64,000 bases of DNA from Aurantiacibacter sp. D1-12 (GCF_028858515.1 NZ_JAPJZJ010000003.1:495001-559000); one strand, 5' to 3'. Positions 25,643 through 36,847 are shown, numbered from the stretch's first letter. Numbers and translations: made by a program. Notes: generated from the sequence alone by a model not told the origin.

Positions 25643-26173
25643 GTGACCAATCCTGACATCCCGACCCTCACCACTCCCCGCTTCACCTGCCGCCCCTTGC
25701 AGCCAGGAGACGACAACGCGTTCTGGCCCGCGTTCTCCAGCGAAGAGCATATGCGCTACTGGTCGTGCGCGCCCTTCACCGACAAGGACAAGTTTCACGA
25801 CTATCTGTTCGACACCGATTGGGGCGGGCGGACGTGGATTGCCGAGCCGCGCGAAGGCGGCGCTCCGGTGTTCCGCATGGTCGCGAGTTCTCCGGGCGAG
25901 CAAGTGGCCGAGATCGGCTATATCATGGTGCCCGGAAACGAGGGGCAGGGCATTGCGCGCGAGTGCCTATCCGCGCTGATCACCCATCTGTTTCACGAGG
26001 AGGGATTTGTGCGCATTTTCGGGGATGTTGATCCGCGCAACACGCCGTCGAACCGTCTGCTAGCCTCGCTCGGCTTCACGCGGGAGGCTCACTTACGCAG
26101 TGCGATGAAGACCCATATCGGCTGGTGCGACACGTGGCTGTGGGGCCTGCTGGCAGATGAATGGCCCGCATAG
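25643..26173 (+). CDS. GNAT-family N-acetyltransferase (RimJ/RimL-like)
   Basis: A 176-residue acetyltransferase beginning at a GTG. It has the RimJ-type N-terminal TPRFTCRPLQPGDDNAFWPA, an acetyl-CoA loop with EIGYIMVPGNEGQGIARECL, and the DVDPRNTPSNRLLASLGFTR segment typical of acetyltransferases modifying N-terminal amino groups or small amines. Substrate unknown. Separated by 69 bp from the dioxygenase operon, so probably independent. Confidence 0.85.
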   Translation: MTNPDIPTLTTPRFTCRPLQPGDDNAFWPAFSSEEHMRYWSCAPFTDKDKFHDYLFDTDWGGRTWIAEPREGGAPVFRMVASSPGEQVAEIGYIMVPGNEGQGIARECLSALITHLFHEEGFVRIFGDVDPRNTPSNRLLASLGFTREAHLRSAMKTHIGWCDTWLWGLLADEWPA

Positions 26174-26255
26174 GGCTGATTCAGCGAGACATCCCTAGCG
26201 TGCCCGCATCGCTGCGGTTATGCTCTGCGGCAAGATCCATAAGGGGGAATTTCAG

Positions 26256-27515
26256 ATGCGATTCGGTTTTCACAAGGCAGCATTGATGATCGGTGCCGCG
26301 GCGCTGCTCACGCCCGTGGCCGCGGCCGCGCAGGCGCGTGATCTTGACAGCGCGCAAAGCGATGTTCGGGTGTTCCAGGGCAATGTCGACAGTGCAGAGG
26401 CGGTGTTCGAAGTTTCGATCCCGGCCAACTCCATCATGACAATTGATGTGATGACCACATCCGATCTCGACCCGATCGTTTCGGTCACCGATCTCGCCTC
26501 GGGCGAGGTGATTGCGGAAGATGATGACGGCGGCGACGGGCTCAATTCGCGCGTGCGCATTCGCGGCGAAGAAAACGGCCGCCGCATTTCCATCGCGGTG
26601 AACAGCTTTGATGCCGACTGGGTTGGCGAGGGCGAGAGCTATGGCGGCAGTTTTGACCTGCGGTTGGAAACGCGCGCTTGGTCGCCGCCGGTCACGCGCA
26701 CCGTCACCTATGGTTCGCGCGAAACGGGCACCGTCGATGGTGAGCCGAACCTGTTTGAAATGGTGGGTGTTGCCGGAGAGCGGGTGGAAATCTCGCTCGT
26801 CGCACCGGAGGAAAGCTTCCTCGATCCGTTGCTTGAAATGCGCGATGCGAGTGGAGAGATTGTCGCCTACAACGATGATGGCGGCAACGGTCTCAACTCG
26901 CTGATTACGCATGTGTTTGAGGCGGACGGCACCTACACCATTGCCGCGACGGGCTATGGCGAAAGCACGGGCGATTTCGTGCTGCGCATTCGCGAACGTC
27001 GCGAAGCGGTGGCGCAGCTGCCGTTGCAGGTGATCGGGATCGAGGATCAGGCTTCGGGCGAGCTGGCGAGCATGTATGTCGAGGATGAACTGCGCCCGAC
27101 GACCATCTCTTACCAGCTGAGCGAAGAAGCGATGGCGACGATCCTGGGCGGCGATGGCGATGTGACCATCCGCATGAACGCGGTGGGTGAGACTGACGAG
27201 GATTTCGGCGGCGGGCTCGATCCCTATGTCGACGTGGGATTCGATACGCCACTCGGCTTTGCGGTTGTGGCCGCGGACGATGACGGATCGGGCACGCTCG
27301 ATTCGATGTTGCCGCTGGACCTTGGCCTGCTGGCCGATACGCCCGAGTTGCTGAGCATGCTGCGCATCCGCGTGCAGGGCTTTGGCGGATCGGGCGGGGC
27401 TTACACGCTCGAGATCACCGAGGGCATGGAAGCGCGGGCAGAGCCACTGGTTGACTTTGCCGTGCCGCCGCCGCCGATCCAGATCGCTCCTCCGGCACCT
27501 CCGCCGTCCGAGTGA
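26256..27515 (+). CDS. secreted protein with PPC-like repeats
   Basis: A 419-residue protein with a signal peptide (MRFGFHKAALMIGAAALLTP, then VAAAAQA). Two bacterial pre-peptidase C-terminal-like beta-sandwich domains lie at about residues 35-145 (SDLDPIVSVTDLASGEVIAE followed by DDDGGDGLNSRVRI) and 155-250 (EESFLDPLLEMRDASGEIVA followed by YNDDGGNGLNSL). A third, more divergent region (about 265-400) has PYVDVGFDTPLGFAVVAADD and DGSGTLDSML. The DDDGG/NDDGG turns resemble calcium-binding loops. A Pro-rich tail (PPPPIQIAPPAPPPS) ends the protein. No catalytic domain is seen; a surface or matrix role is inferred. Confidence 0.75.
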   Translation: MRFGFHKAALMIGAAALLTPVAAAAQARDLDSAQSDVRVFQGNVDSAEAVFEVSIPANSIMTIDVMTTSDLDPIVSVTDLASGEVIAEDDDGGDGLNSRVRIRGEENGRRISIAVNSFDADWVGEGESYGGSFDLRLETRAWSPPVTRTVTYGSRETGTVDGEPNLFEMVGVAGERVEISLVAPEESFLDPLLEMRDASGEIVAYNDDGGNGLNSLITHVFEADGTYTIAATGYGESTGDFVLRIRERREAVAQLPLQVIGIEDQASGELASMYVEDELRPTTISYQLSEEAMATILGGDGDVTIRMNAVGETDEDFGGGLDPYVDVGFDTPLGFAVVAADDDGSGTLDSMLPLDLGLLADTPELLSMLRIRVQGFGGSGGAYTLEITEGMEARAEPLVDFAVPPPPIQIAPPAPPPSE

Positions 27516-27535
27516 TCGGCTGACATGAGTGCACG

Positions 27536-27563
27536 AAGGGCGGGGGGCTCCTCCGCCCTTTGT
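27536..27563 (+). terminator. hairpin after the PPC-repeat gene
   Basis: AAGGGCGG and CCGCCCTT are perfect 8-base arms around a 9-base loop, followed by a short T-stretch. It lies 20 bp after the stop and before the next start at 27582. The U-tract is weak. Confidence 0.5.
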
Positions 27564-27581
27564 CGTTAGAGGCGCAAGGCG

Positions 27582-28433
27582 ATGATCGAAGACGACACAC
27601 CCCAACCGCTCTGGCGTCGCGCCGGAAAGTTCGCGCTCGCGGGTGTGTTCACCCTCGCGCTGTTCTTCGCCGCCGCATGGGGCTTTGATGCGAGCGCGGT
27701 GCGCGTGTTCCTTGGCCTGACGCCCGAGCTCGACGTGCCCTATGTCGCGACGCGCAGCGCGATGGTGGACACCATGCTCGATATGGCCGGGGTGGGGGAA
27801 GAGGACTATGTCATCGACCTTGGCACGGGTGACGGGCGCATCCTGATCGCTGCCGCGCAGGATCGGGGGGCGAGGGGGTTGGGCGTTGATCTCGACCCGG
27901 CGTTGATCCGCGAAGCCACCAGCACTGCCGAAGACCTCGGCCTCGAAACCCGCGTGCAGTTCGTGGAGCAGGACCTGTTCGACACCCCGCTCTCCGAAGC
28001 AACGGTCGTCACCATGTTCCTCCTCCCAGAGGTCAACCTGCGCCTGCGCCCGCGCTTGCTGGAGGAGCTCGCCCCCGGCAGCCGTGTGGTCTCCAACCGC
28101 TTCGACATGGGCGACTGGCGGCCGGACGATGTGCGCCGCGTGGGCGGCTACAACGCCTATGCTTGGGTGGTCCCCGCGCAAGTGGCGGGCACATGGCGGT
28201 TGGAAGTGGACGGGCGGAGCATCCCCATCAGGCTTGAACAGCAATTCCAGCGCGTCCAGGGTTTCGCGGCGGTTGGCGGGGAGCAGCTGGTCTTCAGCTC
28301 TGTCCTCAATGGCACCGCGATGCGTTTCACGCTTGATCTGGGCGGAGAGCAGGCGCTGGTGTTTGACGGCACGGTGCGCGGGGACAGGGTTGTGCCGGAC
28401 GAGGGCGGGGACTGGAGCATGGTGAGGGAGTAG
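27582..28433 (+). CDS. membrane-anchored class I SAM-dependent methyltransferase
   Basis: A 283-residue protein with one N-terminal membrane helix (AGKFALAGVFTLALFFAAAW). The methyltransferase core begins near residue 60 with VPYVATRSAMVDTMLDMAGV; motif I is YVIDLGTGDGRILIAAAQDR, with an acidic residue at the end of strand 2 (VDLDPALIREA). VEQDLFDTPLSEATVVTMFL, then LLPEVNLRLRPRLLEELAPG, follows. The C-terminal 80 residues form a beta-rich region with GTWRLEVDG. Substrate unknown. Confidence 0.8.
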   Translation: MIEDDTPQPLWRRAGKFALAGVFTLALFFAAAWGFDASAVRVFLGLTPELDVPYVATRSAMVDTMLDMAGVGEEDYVIDLGTGDGRILIAAAQDRGARGLGVDLDPALIREATSTAEDLGLETRVQFVEQDLFDTPLSEATVVTMFLLPEVNLRLRPRLLEELAPGSRVVSNRFDMGDWRPDDVRRVGGYNAYAWVVPAQVAGTWRLEVDGRSIPIRLEQQFQRVQGFAAVGGEQLVFSSVLNGTAMRFTLDLGGEQALVFDGTVRGDRVVPDEGGDWSMVRE

Positions 28434-28453
28434 TTTGTAAGGCCCACCCCTAA

Positions 28454-28475
28454 CCCCTCCCGCAAGCGGGAGGGG
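28454..28475. repeat. CCCCTCCCGC hairpin, REP-like
   Basis: CCCCTCCCGC-AA-GCGGGAGGGG is a perfect 10-base stem 20 bp after the methyltransferase stop. Very stable and without a T-run; it resembles short extragenic palindromes common in sphingomonads and may stop RNA decay or transcription. Confidence 0.5.
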
Positions 28476-28494
28476 GACTGGTTCGCGCTGTTTG

Positions 28495-28760
28495 TTTGTT
28501 TTTCGCACCGACCTCCGTCGGCGCGTCCTCGCTAGACGCGCAGCATAGCTGCGCCCGCTGCGGGCGGGCAGTCGCCCTTGCCCTCGGCTAGGCGCCGAGC
28601 GAGCTCCGCGACACAGTAGCTATCTGGCGTTGTAATCGGGCGCGACCAGCGACCGACAGAGGGCGACCGCCCGACCGCAGGTGCCCCGCAGCGCAGCGGA
28701 GGGAACAGCACCGAGGACGAACCCGCGGAGGCGGGTTCATGAAACAAACAAATCCCGCGG
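28495..28760 (-). repeat. dispersed GC-rich repeat, copy 2
   Basis: On the minus strand it starts at about 28760 with TTTGTTTGTTTCATGAACCC and a GAACCCGCCTCCGCGGGTTC hairpin, then GGCACCTGCGGTCGGGCGGT, matching copy 1 at 3333 for about 90 bp and more loosely to about 270 bp. A further pair of inverted ends surrounds it: TTTGTTTGTTTTTCGCACC near 28489 and GGTGCGGAAAACAAACAA near 28781. The whole gap 28434-28820 holds these repeats and no credible gene. Confidence 0.6.
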
Positions 28761-28820
28761 AAACCTGGACCAGCGCTCTCGGTGCGGAAAACAAACAATT
28801 CCTCTCCCCACGCGCCACCG

Positions 28821-29477
28821 TCAGCAATCATTCCCCTCACTACCTTCCAACAACCGCTTTGCCGCCGCCTTGCGCTCCATCATCTTGTCGATCTTGGCGT
28901 TGAGGCTGGCGAGCGCTTCGGGGCGGCGGGCGCGCTCCTCGGCGCGGATTTCGGCCTTCACTTCCTCGCGGATGCGCTCGTAGAGTGGGTGCCCCGGCAC
29001 AACGCTCGACAGCGCGGCAGACCCGCCATAGCGCTCCGCACGCCGCTGGCGCAGGAAGAACATCACCAGCGCCTCGTTATGCCGCACCTCGGTGCCGAGC
29101 ACCTTGCCCGAAGAGACGACCATCCGCTCCTCCCCTGCAATCGCGCGGGCGAGCGCGCAGTCCTCCAGCCGCGAAACCCCGCGATCCACCGCTGCCTCCC
29201 ACGCCGCATGAAACTCCTCCGCCCCGGGCCGCAGGCGCAGCTTGTACAGCGCCTCGAGCGAAGCCCCGATATGCCTGGCGGCCTGCCTGACGATGCCGGT
29301 GGCCGCCAGATGCGCGATAAACTTGCGCTGCCGGTCCGCCGTGATGGAATTCTTGCGCGGAGCGACATGCGGGACGGGGGTGAAGGAGAGGAGCGGATCG
29401 TCCTCCGCCAGCGGCTCGGCAGCGGGCGCGGTGACGTAGGAGGTGGCTTGGGCGGGGAGGGCGCGTGTGTTTTTCAT
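28821..29477 (-). CDS. hypothetical helical protein, HTH-like N-terminal half
   Basis: A 218-residue protein not recognised. Residues about 45-105 read TADRQRKFIAHLAATGIVRQ, AARHIGASLEALYKLRLRPG and AEEFHAAWEAAVDRG, a three-helix pattern resembling the DNA-binding start of some phage terminase small subunits and helix-turn-helix proteins. The C-terminal 65 residues are a charged coiled coil (EVKAEIRAEERARRPEALAS, then LNAKIDKMMERKAAAKRLL). GC content is like the chromosome. It lies between the repeats and the lower-GC DUF6119 unit, with a 42-bp gap to the latter and the same direction. Confidence 0.65.
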   Translation of the reverse strand: MKNTRALPAQATSYVTAPAAEPLAEDDPLLSFTPVPHVAPRKNSITADRQRKFIAHLAATGIVRQAARHIGASLEALYKLRLRPGAEEFHAAWEAAVDRGVSRLEDCALARAIAGEERMVVSSGKVLGTEVRHNEALVMFFLRQRRAERYGGSAALSSVVPGHPLYERIREEVKAEIRAEERARRPEALASLNAKIDKMMERKAAAKRLLEGSEGNDC

Positions 29478-29519
29478 GCTCGCGGTTGGAGCAGGGGGTG
29501 AGAGCTGTAGGAAAGTCGA

Positions 29520-29996
29520 TTATCGTTTAGTCCGTGTTTTCACAACGGTCTGATTAAGAATGCGCCGATTGATCTTTCTTTTCCATGATGCCTGACGCTC
29601 AGACAAGGATCGTTTTCGTGCTGTGCTCAAGAGAAATCGATATTCATCTTCACCAAAGAGAAAGCCTCGCTCCCATGCATATTCGATCACGGCGATATTT
29701 GGATTGGCTTCGGGGTCATTGGATATGCGTTTCAACCCATCAAACAGCGTACCCGTGTCGATTCCAATAAATCGATTTATGCAAACATTTCCAACGTATG
29801 TTTTGGACCCCGTCAGCTTGTTTTCGATATAGCAGTGCTCTTTGATGTCTTGTCCGCAAGGACAGGTATCCCATTCTTCGGAGATTTCTACCGCGACAAG
29901 ATTCCACTCGGTCTTCGCGACATCAAAAATGCCCGCTTGTGACAGCGGAAGAATATGAGCTTTCAACCTTTCAAAGTTATGTGACACACTAATCAC
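29520..29996 (-). CDS. Cys-cluster protein paired with a DUF6119-type protein
   Basis: A 158-residue protein not assigned to a named family. Four cysteines at residues 45, 47, 55 and 72 (WDTCPCGQDIKEHCYIENKL, then GSKTYVGNVCINRF) form a probable zinc site of the CPCGxxI/GNxCI kind seen in several phage and mobile-element proteins. The rest is helical, ending in a strongly basic tail (RKRSLSERQASWKRKINRRI). Its ATG overlaps the upstream gene's stop by 8 bp, so the two proteins are likely made together. The sequence appears noticeably AT-richer than the flanking chromosome, suggesting transfer. Function unknown; nucleic acid binding is inferred. Confidence 0.65.
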   Translation of the reverse strand: MISVSHNFERLKAHILPLSQAGIFDVAKTEWNLVAVEISEEWDTCPCGQDIKEHCYIENKLTGSKTYVGNVCINRFIGIDTGTLFDGLKRISNDPEANPNIAVIEYAWERGFLFGEDEYRFLLSTARKRSLSERQASWKRKINRRILNQTVVKTRTKR

Positions 29997-31707
29997 CAGC
30001 GCCTGTTTCGACTTTGAGAAAGGCGATACCAGATTGGAATTTGCGGTCTTTCGTCAGGAAGCGATGTGTTTTAACAAGCTCATACCGTGCCATAAATGGC
30101 AGGTCGCCAACGCCCAAGGCAGGTTTAGTATGCAGAATACAAAACAGCACGCAGAAATTCTGCTCTTCAACTTCTTCGCGAGTCTCCGGTATGAGATCCA
30201 GGAAAGTTTGCTTTAGCTTTCCTTGGTTCCATTCTCGCTCGTCTTCTCCCAGCCAGCGGCGCATGTCCGCACAAGTGTTCTGATCACTCGTAAACGCATG
30301 CGCGTAGAAGCGTGCCTGTAGAAAAAGATGGCTAATTGAAGCCGAGCCCGAAGAGTATCGCTTCGCTTGGACCAGATCACCGCCAAGCGAAAAAAGGTCA
30401 CAAACTTCGTATTGTGCTCGTCCTGCGATCAATATGTTAGCCTGGTCGAAGCAGTATACATTCTCATTGTCGACTGCCGTTTTCCGACAGAAGATTGCCT
30501 CACGGTTCTTACGTGAAACAGGGTCAAAAATATTTATGTCGTTAACAAGATAATCACGTTCACAGATATCGATTTCCTCTTCGATATAGGAGGAGATTTC
30601 ATCGACCAGCTCTTGAGAGACTTCACGCCACCTTCCCCCAGACAGCACGAATGTGCGTCCCTCCCAGTCCACCTCCGCAACCAAACATTTGTATGCATTT
30701 GAGAATTTTCCAAGATAATCTCGGTCGGGATCATATCGATAGATTGGCCAGCCTTTGAGGCGATCGGCAGTAAGGTCTGCCATGCGACGCCGAGGTTGAT
30801 TTACTAGATCATCGATCCGCAAATCCTCATACAACGGTGGCAATCCAGCTTCGCCACGAGGCTTGTAGGCAAACAGAGGGTCATCGCCTTCAATGAATTC
30901 TGGGGGAGCCAGATGGATCCTCGAGAAATCTCTTTCTTCGATGGTTGCCGCGACGATATTGTCAAGCCTTTGAATGACTTCCGGATCGTTTTCGAGTCGA
31001 AAACGGTCAAAGTCACGAAAATCAGTGTTTTCGTATTCTCGTGATAGGTATCTCGTTTCGAGGATGTCCAAGTATCGTGAGAGTGTAGGCCATTCCAATT
31101 TGCTTTCCCGCGGCAAAAGAAAGCTCAGCTGGTCTTTCCCTCTGATATTCTCAATTTGATCTCTAAACTCACCTTTGGCGATGCCGGACAATGTCCTGAT
31201 ATTTTCGGCATCTAGATCAACTGCAAATCCACCCAATGTTGTTCCGGCCGACGATTGTCGCTCCGTTTGGAGACTGATAGCTTCATGTGCGGCTGTCTGG
31301 AGGCGCTTGATTCCACCTTCGCTATCGCAGATATTCATTCCAACTCTCAAACCGAAATCATGGACGATCTTCTCCTTATCGAGGGGCTGATCAGCATGCA
31401 TACCGAAGACCAAAGCATATCGCCTAACTTCATCTTCCAAATTACGTTGGAGGAGCACGAGCGCTCTGGGAAAACTGTTGAACGATTCAAATTCGAACGG
31501 GTCATCTGGGAGTCCGGAGTTGATAAAATTCAACCAAGGTACCTGTTCAGCGTTCTTTCTTGAGCGAATTACATCGAACCACACCCAAACCGAGAGACCG
31601 TCGATATCCGGGATTGTCTTGAAGGCATTTGGAAAGCCATCAACTGCATCTTCAAAATCGATGCCGTCTTTTATGCGAAAGACTGTCGCTTTGCGTTGAT
31701 CTGCCAT
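29989..31707 (-). CDS. DUF6119 / TIGR04141-type sporadically distributed protein
   Basis: A 572-residue protein resembling the DUF6119 (TIGR04141) family, which is scattered across bacteria and known mainly from genome neighbourhoods. The N-terminal half is alpha/beta with no motif I can name. In the C-terminal half, residues about 434-470 read YEVCDLFSLGGDL, then VQAKRYSSGSASISHLFLQA. This gives Asp437 and a Gln447-x-Lys449 element similar to PD-(D/E)xK nucleases, followed by the SxSHLFxQ run I associate with this family. The composition is AT-richer than the chromosome and an inverted repeat lies upstream. Nuclease or defence function is inferred. Confidence 0.7.
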   Translation of the reverse strand: MADQRKATVFRIKDGIDFEDAVDGFPNAFKTIPDIDGLSVWVWFDVIRSRKNAEQVPWLNFINSGLPDDPFEFESFNSFPRALVLLQRNLEDEVRRYALVFGMHADQPLDKEKIVHDFGLRVGMNICDSEGGIKRLQTAAHEAISLQTERQSSAGTTLGGFAVDLDAENIRTLSGIAKGEFRDQIENIRGKDQLSFLLPRESKLEWPTLSRYLDILETRYLSREYENTDFRDFDRFRLENDPEVIQRLDNIVAATIEERDFSRIHLAPPEFIEGDDPLFAYKPRGEAGLPPLYEDLRIDDLVNQPRRRMADLTADRLKGWPIYRYDPDRDYLGKFSNAYKCLVAEVDWEGRTFVLSGGRWREVSQELVDEISSYIEEEIDICERDYLVNDINIFDPVSRKNREAIFCRKTAVDNENVYCFDQANILIAGRAQYEVCDLFSLGGDLVQAKRYSSGSASISHLFLQARFYAHAFTSDQNTCADMRRWLGEDEREWNQGKLKQTFLDLIPETREEVEEQNFCVLFCILHTKPALGVGDLPFMARYELVKTHRFLTKDRKFQSGIAFLKVETGAGD

Positions 31708-31743
31708 ATATTCAATCCCATACCTTCAATACTTTATACGTCC

Positions 31744-31784
31744 ATTTTGCACTTTCGCCACTAGAGACTTTCTTAGTGCAAAAT
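31744..31784. promoter_or_regulatory. 10-base inverted repeat upstream of the DUF6119 gene
   Basis: ATTTTGCACT (31744-31753) and AGTGCAAAAT (31775-31784) are perfect arms separated by 21 bases, 37 bp upstream of the DUF6119 start. It could be an operator for that unit or the edge of an inserted segment; no matching copy is seen at the other end of the island. Confidence 0.4.
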
Positions 31785-31893
31785 GATGGGTGCTTGACCC
31801 CACCACCAATCCCCCCTAAGTGCGCGCCCATTCGTGGCTCTCCTTCGGGAATCGCTGCGGGTAGATAGAGCTGAACATTGCCGGTTTTGTCCC

Positions 31894-31927
31894 GGGCTCC
31901 TCGGCATTCATGCGAGGGGCTCTTTTC
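31894..31927 (+). terminator. intrinsic-terminator-like hairpin in the gap before rpsL
   Basis: GGGCTCCTCG and CGAGGGGCTC pair as 10 bases with two G-U wobbles around a 9-base loop and are followed by TTTTCT on the plus strand. No plus-strand gene ends here, so it may close an unannotated small transcript or insulate rpsL. The rest of the 463-base gap (31708-32170) holds the inverted repeat, several short GC-rich hairpins and repeat copy C; no protein gene or clear sigma-70 promoter is seen. Confidence 0.45.
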
Positions 31928-32084
31928 TATTGGGGCGGTTGATGCGTTTATAGCATTTGGCCGCTCGGGGCGGCCGCCAAAGTAACCCGGTGCTCGAAAG
32001 CGTCGAGTGGAGAGTTCAAGCTCGTCAGAGCGCAGCCCTCGCGCAAGCGGGGGTCTCGTGCCTCTCGCTCCGCGCTTGCGGACT

Positions 32085-32111
32085 GCGATCCCAGCTTTCG
32101 CTGGGATGACG
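32085..32111 (-). repeat. 27-bp palindromic repeat, copy C
   Basis: Matches 27 bases of copy B at 11895-11922, including the palindromic core TCCCAGCTTTCGCTGGGA. Here it is solitary, 59 bp upstream of the rpsL start, inside the likely promoter or leader region of the str operon. Confidence 0.75.
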
Positions 32112-32170
32112 GCTTTCAGAACATTCCATCCGGCGCTGGTAGCATCATCGTAACACGGTGAAGAGTAAAT

Positions 32171-32542
32171 ATGCCGACTATTAACCAGCTGGTGCGCAAG
32201 CCGCGCAAGCCGATTGTCAAGAAGAGCAAGTCTGCTGCCATGCAGTCCGCTCCGCAGAAGCGTGGTGTTTGCACCCGCGTCTACACGACGACCCCGAAGA
32301 AGCCGAACTCGGCACTGCGCAAGGTTGCGAAGATCCGTCTGACCAACCAGCGTGAAATCATCGCCTATATCCCGGGCGAGGGTCACAACCTCCAGGAACA
32401 CTCCGTGGTGCTGATCCGCGGCGGCCGTGTGCGCGACCTTCCCGGTGTGCGCTACCACGTGCTGCGCGGCGTGCTCGACACGCAGGGTGTGAAGGACCGC
32501 AAGCAGAGCCGTTCGAAGTACGGCGCCAAGCGGCCCAAATGA
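32171..32542 (+). CDS. rpsL: 30S ribosomal protein S12
   Basis: A 123-residue decoding-centre protein. The two loops touching the A site are [20 protein letters not shown] (Lys43/Lys44 region conserved) and [17 protein letters not shown]. Residue 88 is Arg where E. coli and most bacteria have Lys; Lys-to-Arg at this position is a classical streptomycin-resistance change. [18 protein letters not shown] and the SKYGAKRPK end are standard. First gene of the str operon. The ribosome-binding site is AAGAG. Confidence 0.97.
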   Translation: MPTINQLVRKPRKPIVKKSKSAAMQSAPQKRGVCTRVYTTTPKKPNSALRKVAKIRLTNQREIIAYIPGEGHNLQEHSVVLIRGGRVRDLPGVRYHVLRGVLDTQGVKDRKQSRSKYGAKRPK

Positions 32543-32590
32543 TTTGGTGCGGTCAGGCGTCCGCCTGACCTCGGTGCCGGCCCGTCTCCC

Positions 32591-32640
32591 CCTCCCAACC
32601 ACCCGATGATTTTCCGATCACGGATCGGGTGGTTGGGAGG
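32591..32640. repeat. long palindrome in the rpsL-rpsG gap, first
   Basis: CCTCCCAACCACCCGAT (32591-32607) and ATCGGGTGGTTGGGAGG (32624-32640) are perfect 17-base arms around a 16-base loop, with looser pairing outside. A separate small stem GGTCAGGCG/CGCCTGACC sits at 32551-32570. The arms match a palindrome in the tuf-rpsJ gap. No T-run follows, so a processing or stability role is likelier than termination. Confidence 0.75.
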
Positions 32641-32686
32641 AGAAGCCGGACCGACACAGGTTAGTTTCAATCGCGGATTTGGTCCG

Positions 32687-32738
32687 CTCCCCCTCCCGAC
32701 CACCTTCACGGTAGTCTTTGGGTGGTCGGGAGGGGGAG
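32687..32738. repeat. long palindrome in the rpsL-rpsG gap, second
   Basis: CTCCCCCTCCCGACCACC (32687-32704) and GGTGGTCGGGAGGGGGAG (32721-32738) are perfect 18-base arms, extendable to about 24 pairs with G-U wobbles. It is a variant of its neighbour and lies about 60 bp before rpsG. Confidence 0.75.
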
Positions 32739-32797
32739 TGGGCCGGAGCCGCAAGCCTCGATGGACATCGAGGCGCACTCCGAAGGAGTTATGAAGA

Positions 32798-33268
32798 ATG
32801 TCACGTCGTCGTCGTCCCGAGAAGCGGGAAATCCTGCCGGATCCCAAGTTTGGTGATCAGGTGCTGTCGAAGTTCATGAACAACCTCATGCTGGACGGTA
32901 AGAAGGCCGTTGCAGAGGGCATCGTCTATTCGGCTCTCGACACCGTCGAAGCCAAGGCGAAGACCAACCCGGTCGAGCTGTTCCATGAAGCGCTGAACAA
33001 TGTGAAGCCGCAGGTCGAGGTTCGCTCGCGCCGTGTGGGTGGTGCTACCTACCAGGTGCCGGTCGAGGTTCGCCCCGAGCGTGCGCAGGCTCTCGCCATT
33101 CGCTGGCTGATCGGTGCTGCGCGCGGTCGTGCGGAAACGACCATGAGCGCGCGTCTCTCGGCTGAACTGATGGATGCTGCCAACAACCGTGGCAACGCTG
33201 TCAAGAAGCGCGAAGATACGCACCGCATGGCCGACGCCAACCGCGCCTTCTCGCACTACCGCTGGTAA
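32798..33268 (+). CDS. rpsG: 30S ribosomal protein S7
   Basis: A 156-residue protein nucleating assembly of the 30S head and binding the 3' domain of 16S rRNA. Landmarks are [59 protein letters not shown] and NRAFSHYRW. In E. coli S7 represses its own operon; the long palindromes just upstream make leader control here uncertain. Confidence 0.97.
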   Translation: MSRRRRPEKREILPDPKFGDQVLSKFMNNLMLDGKKAVAEGIVYSALDTVEAKAKTNPVELFHEALNNVKPQVEVRSRRVGGATYQVPVEVRPERAQALAIRWLIGAARGRAETTMSARLSAELMDAANNRGNAVKKREDTHRMADANRAFSHYRW

Positions 33269-33332
33269 AACGCCGGTAACAATGGGGCCGCACCTGTGGC
33301 GGCTCTCGCAAAACTGATTTGGAGTAACTGAT

Positions 33333-35468
<2,136 letters not shown>

Positions 35469-35563
35469 GGCGAGCGATACAGCTAGGGGCGGCGCCTGAT
35501 TCAACGGGTGCCGCTTCCTCCCCCGGTGAAATTCAATTTTGACTAACAGAGGTTATTGAGAAA

Positions 35564-36739
<1,176 letters not shown>

Positions 36740-36768
36740 TTCGTTGCCCCAACAGGGCGATGAGATGA

Positions 36769-36811
36769 GGGCCCGTTCTTCCTTAGGGAAGGGCGGGCCT
36801 TTGCTTTCTTG
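36769..36811 (+). terminator. intrinsic terminator after tuf
   Basis: GGGCCCGTTCTTCC and GGAAGGGCGGGCC pair with a few wobbles around TTAG and are followed by TTTGCTTTCTTG. Position 29 bp after the tuf stop fits termination or attenuation of the str operon. Confidence 0.6.
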
Positions 36812-36847
36812 TTTAGTGCGGCCACCACGTCCGTGGCGGCCTCGGTG

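Noticed and set aside
26181-28508. 775-codon minus-strand frame over the PPC-repeat and methyltransferase genes
   Set aside because: Opposite-strand frames in GC-rich DNA often stay open; the plus-strand genes have signal peptides and recognisable domains, this frame has neither.
28532-28840. Short ORFs inside the dispersed repeat
   Set aside because: Frames differ between copies and encode low-complexity Arg/Pro/Ala peptides; no ribosome-binding site or conservation argues for protein.
31712-32602. 296-codon minus-strand frame covering the rpsL gene and gap
   Set aside because: It overlaps rpsL and runs through repeat copy C (reading VIPAKAGIA), the same artefact seen in the GIY-YIG upstream frame.
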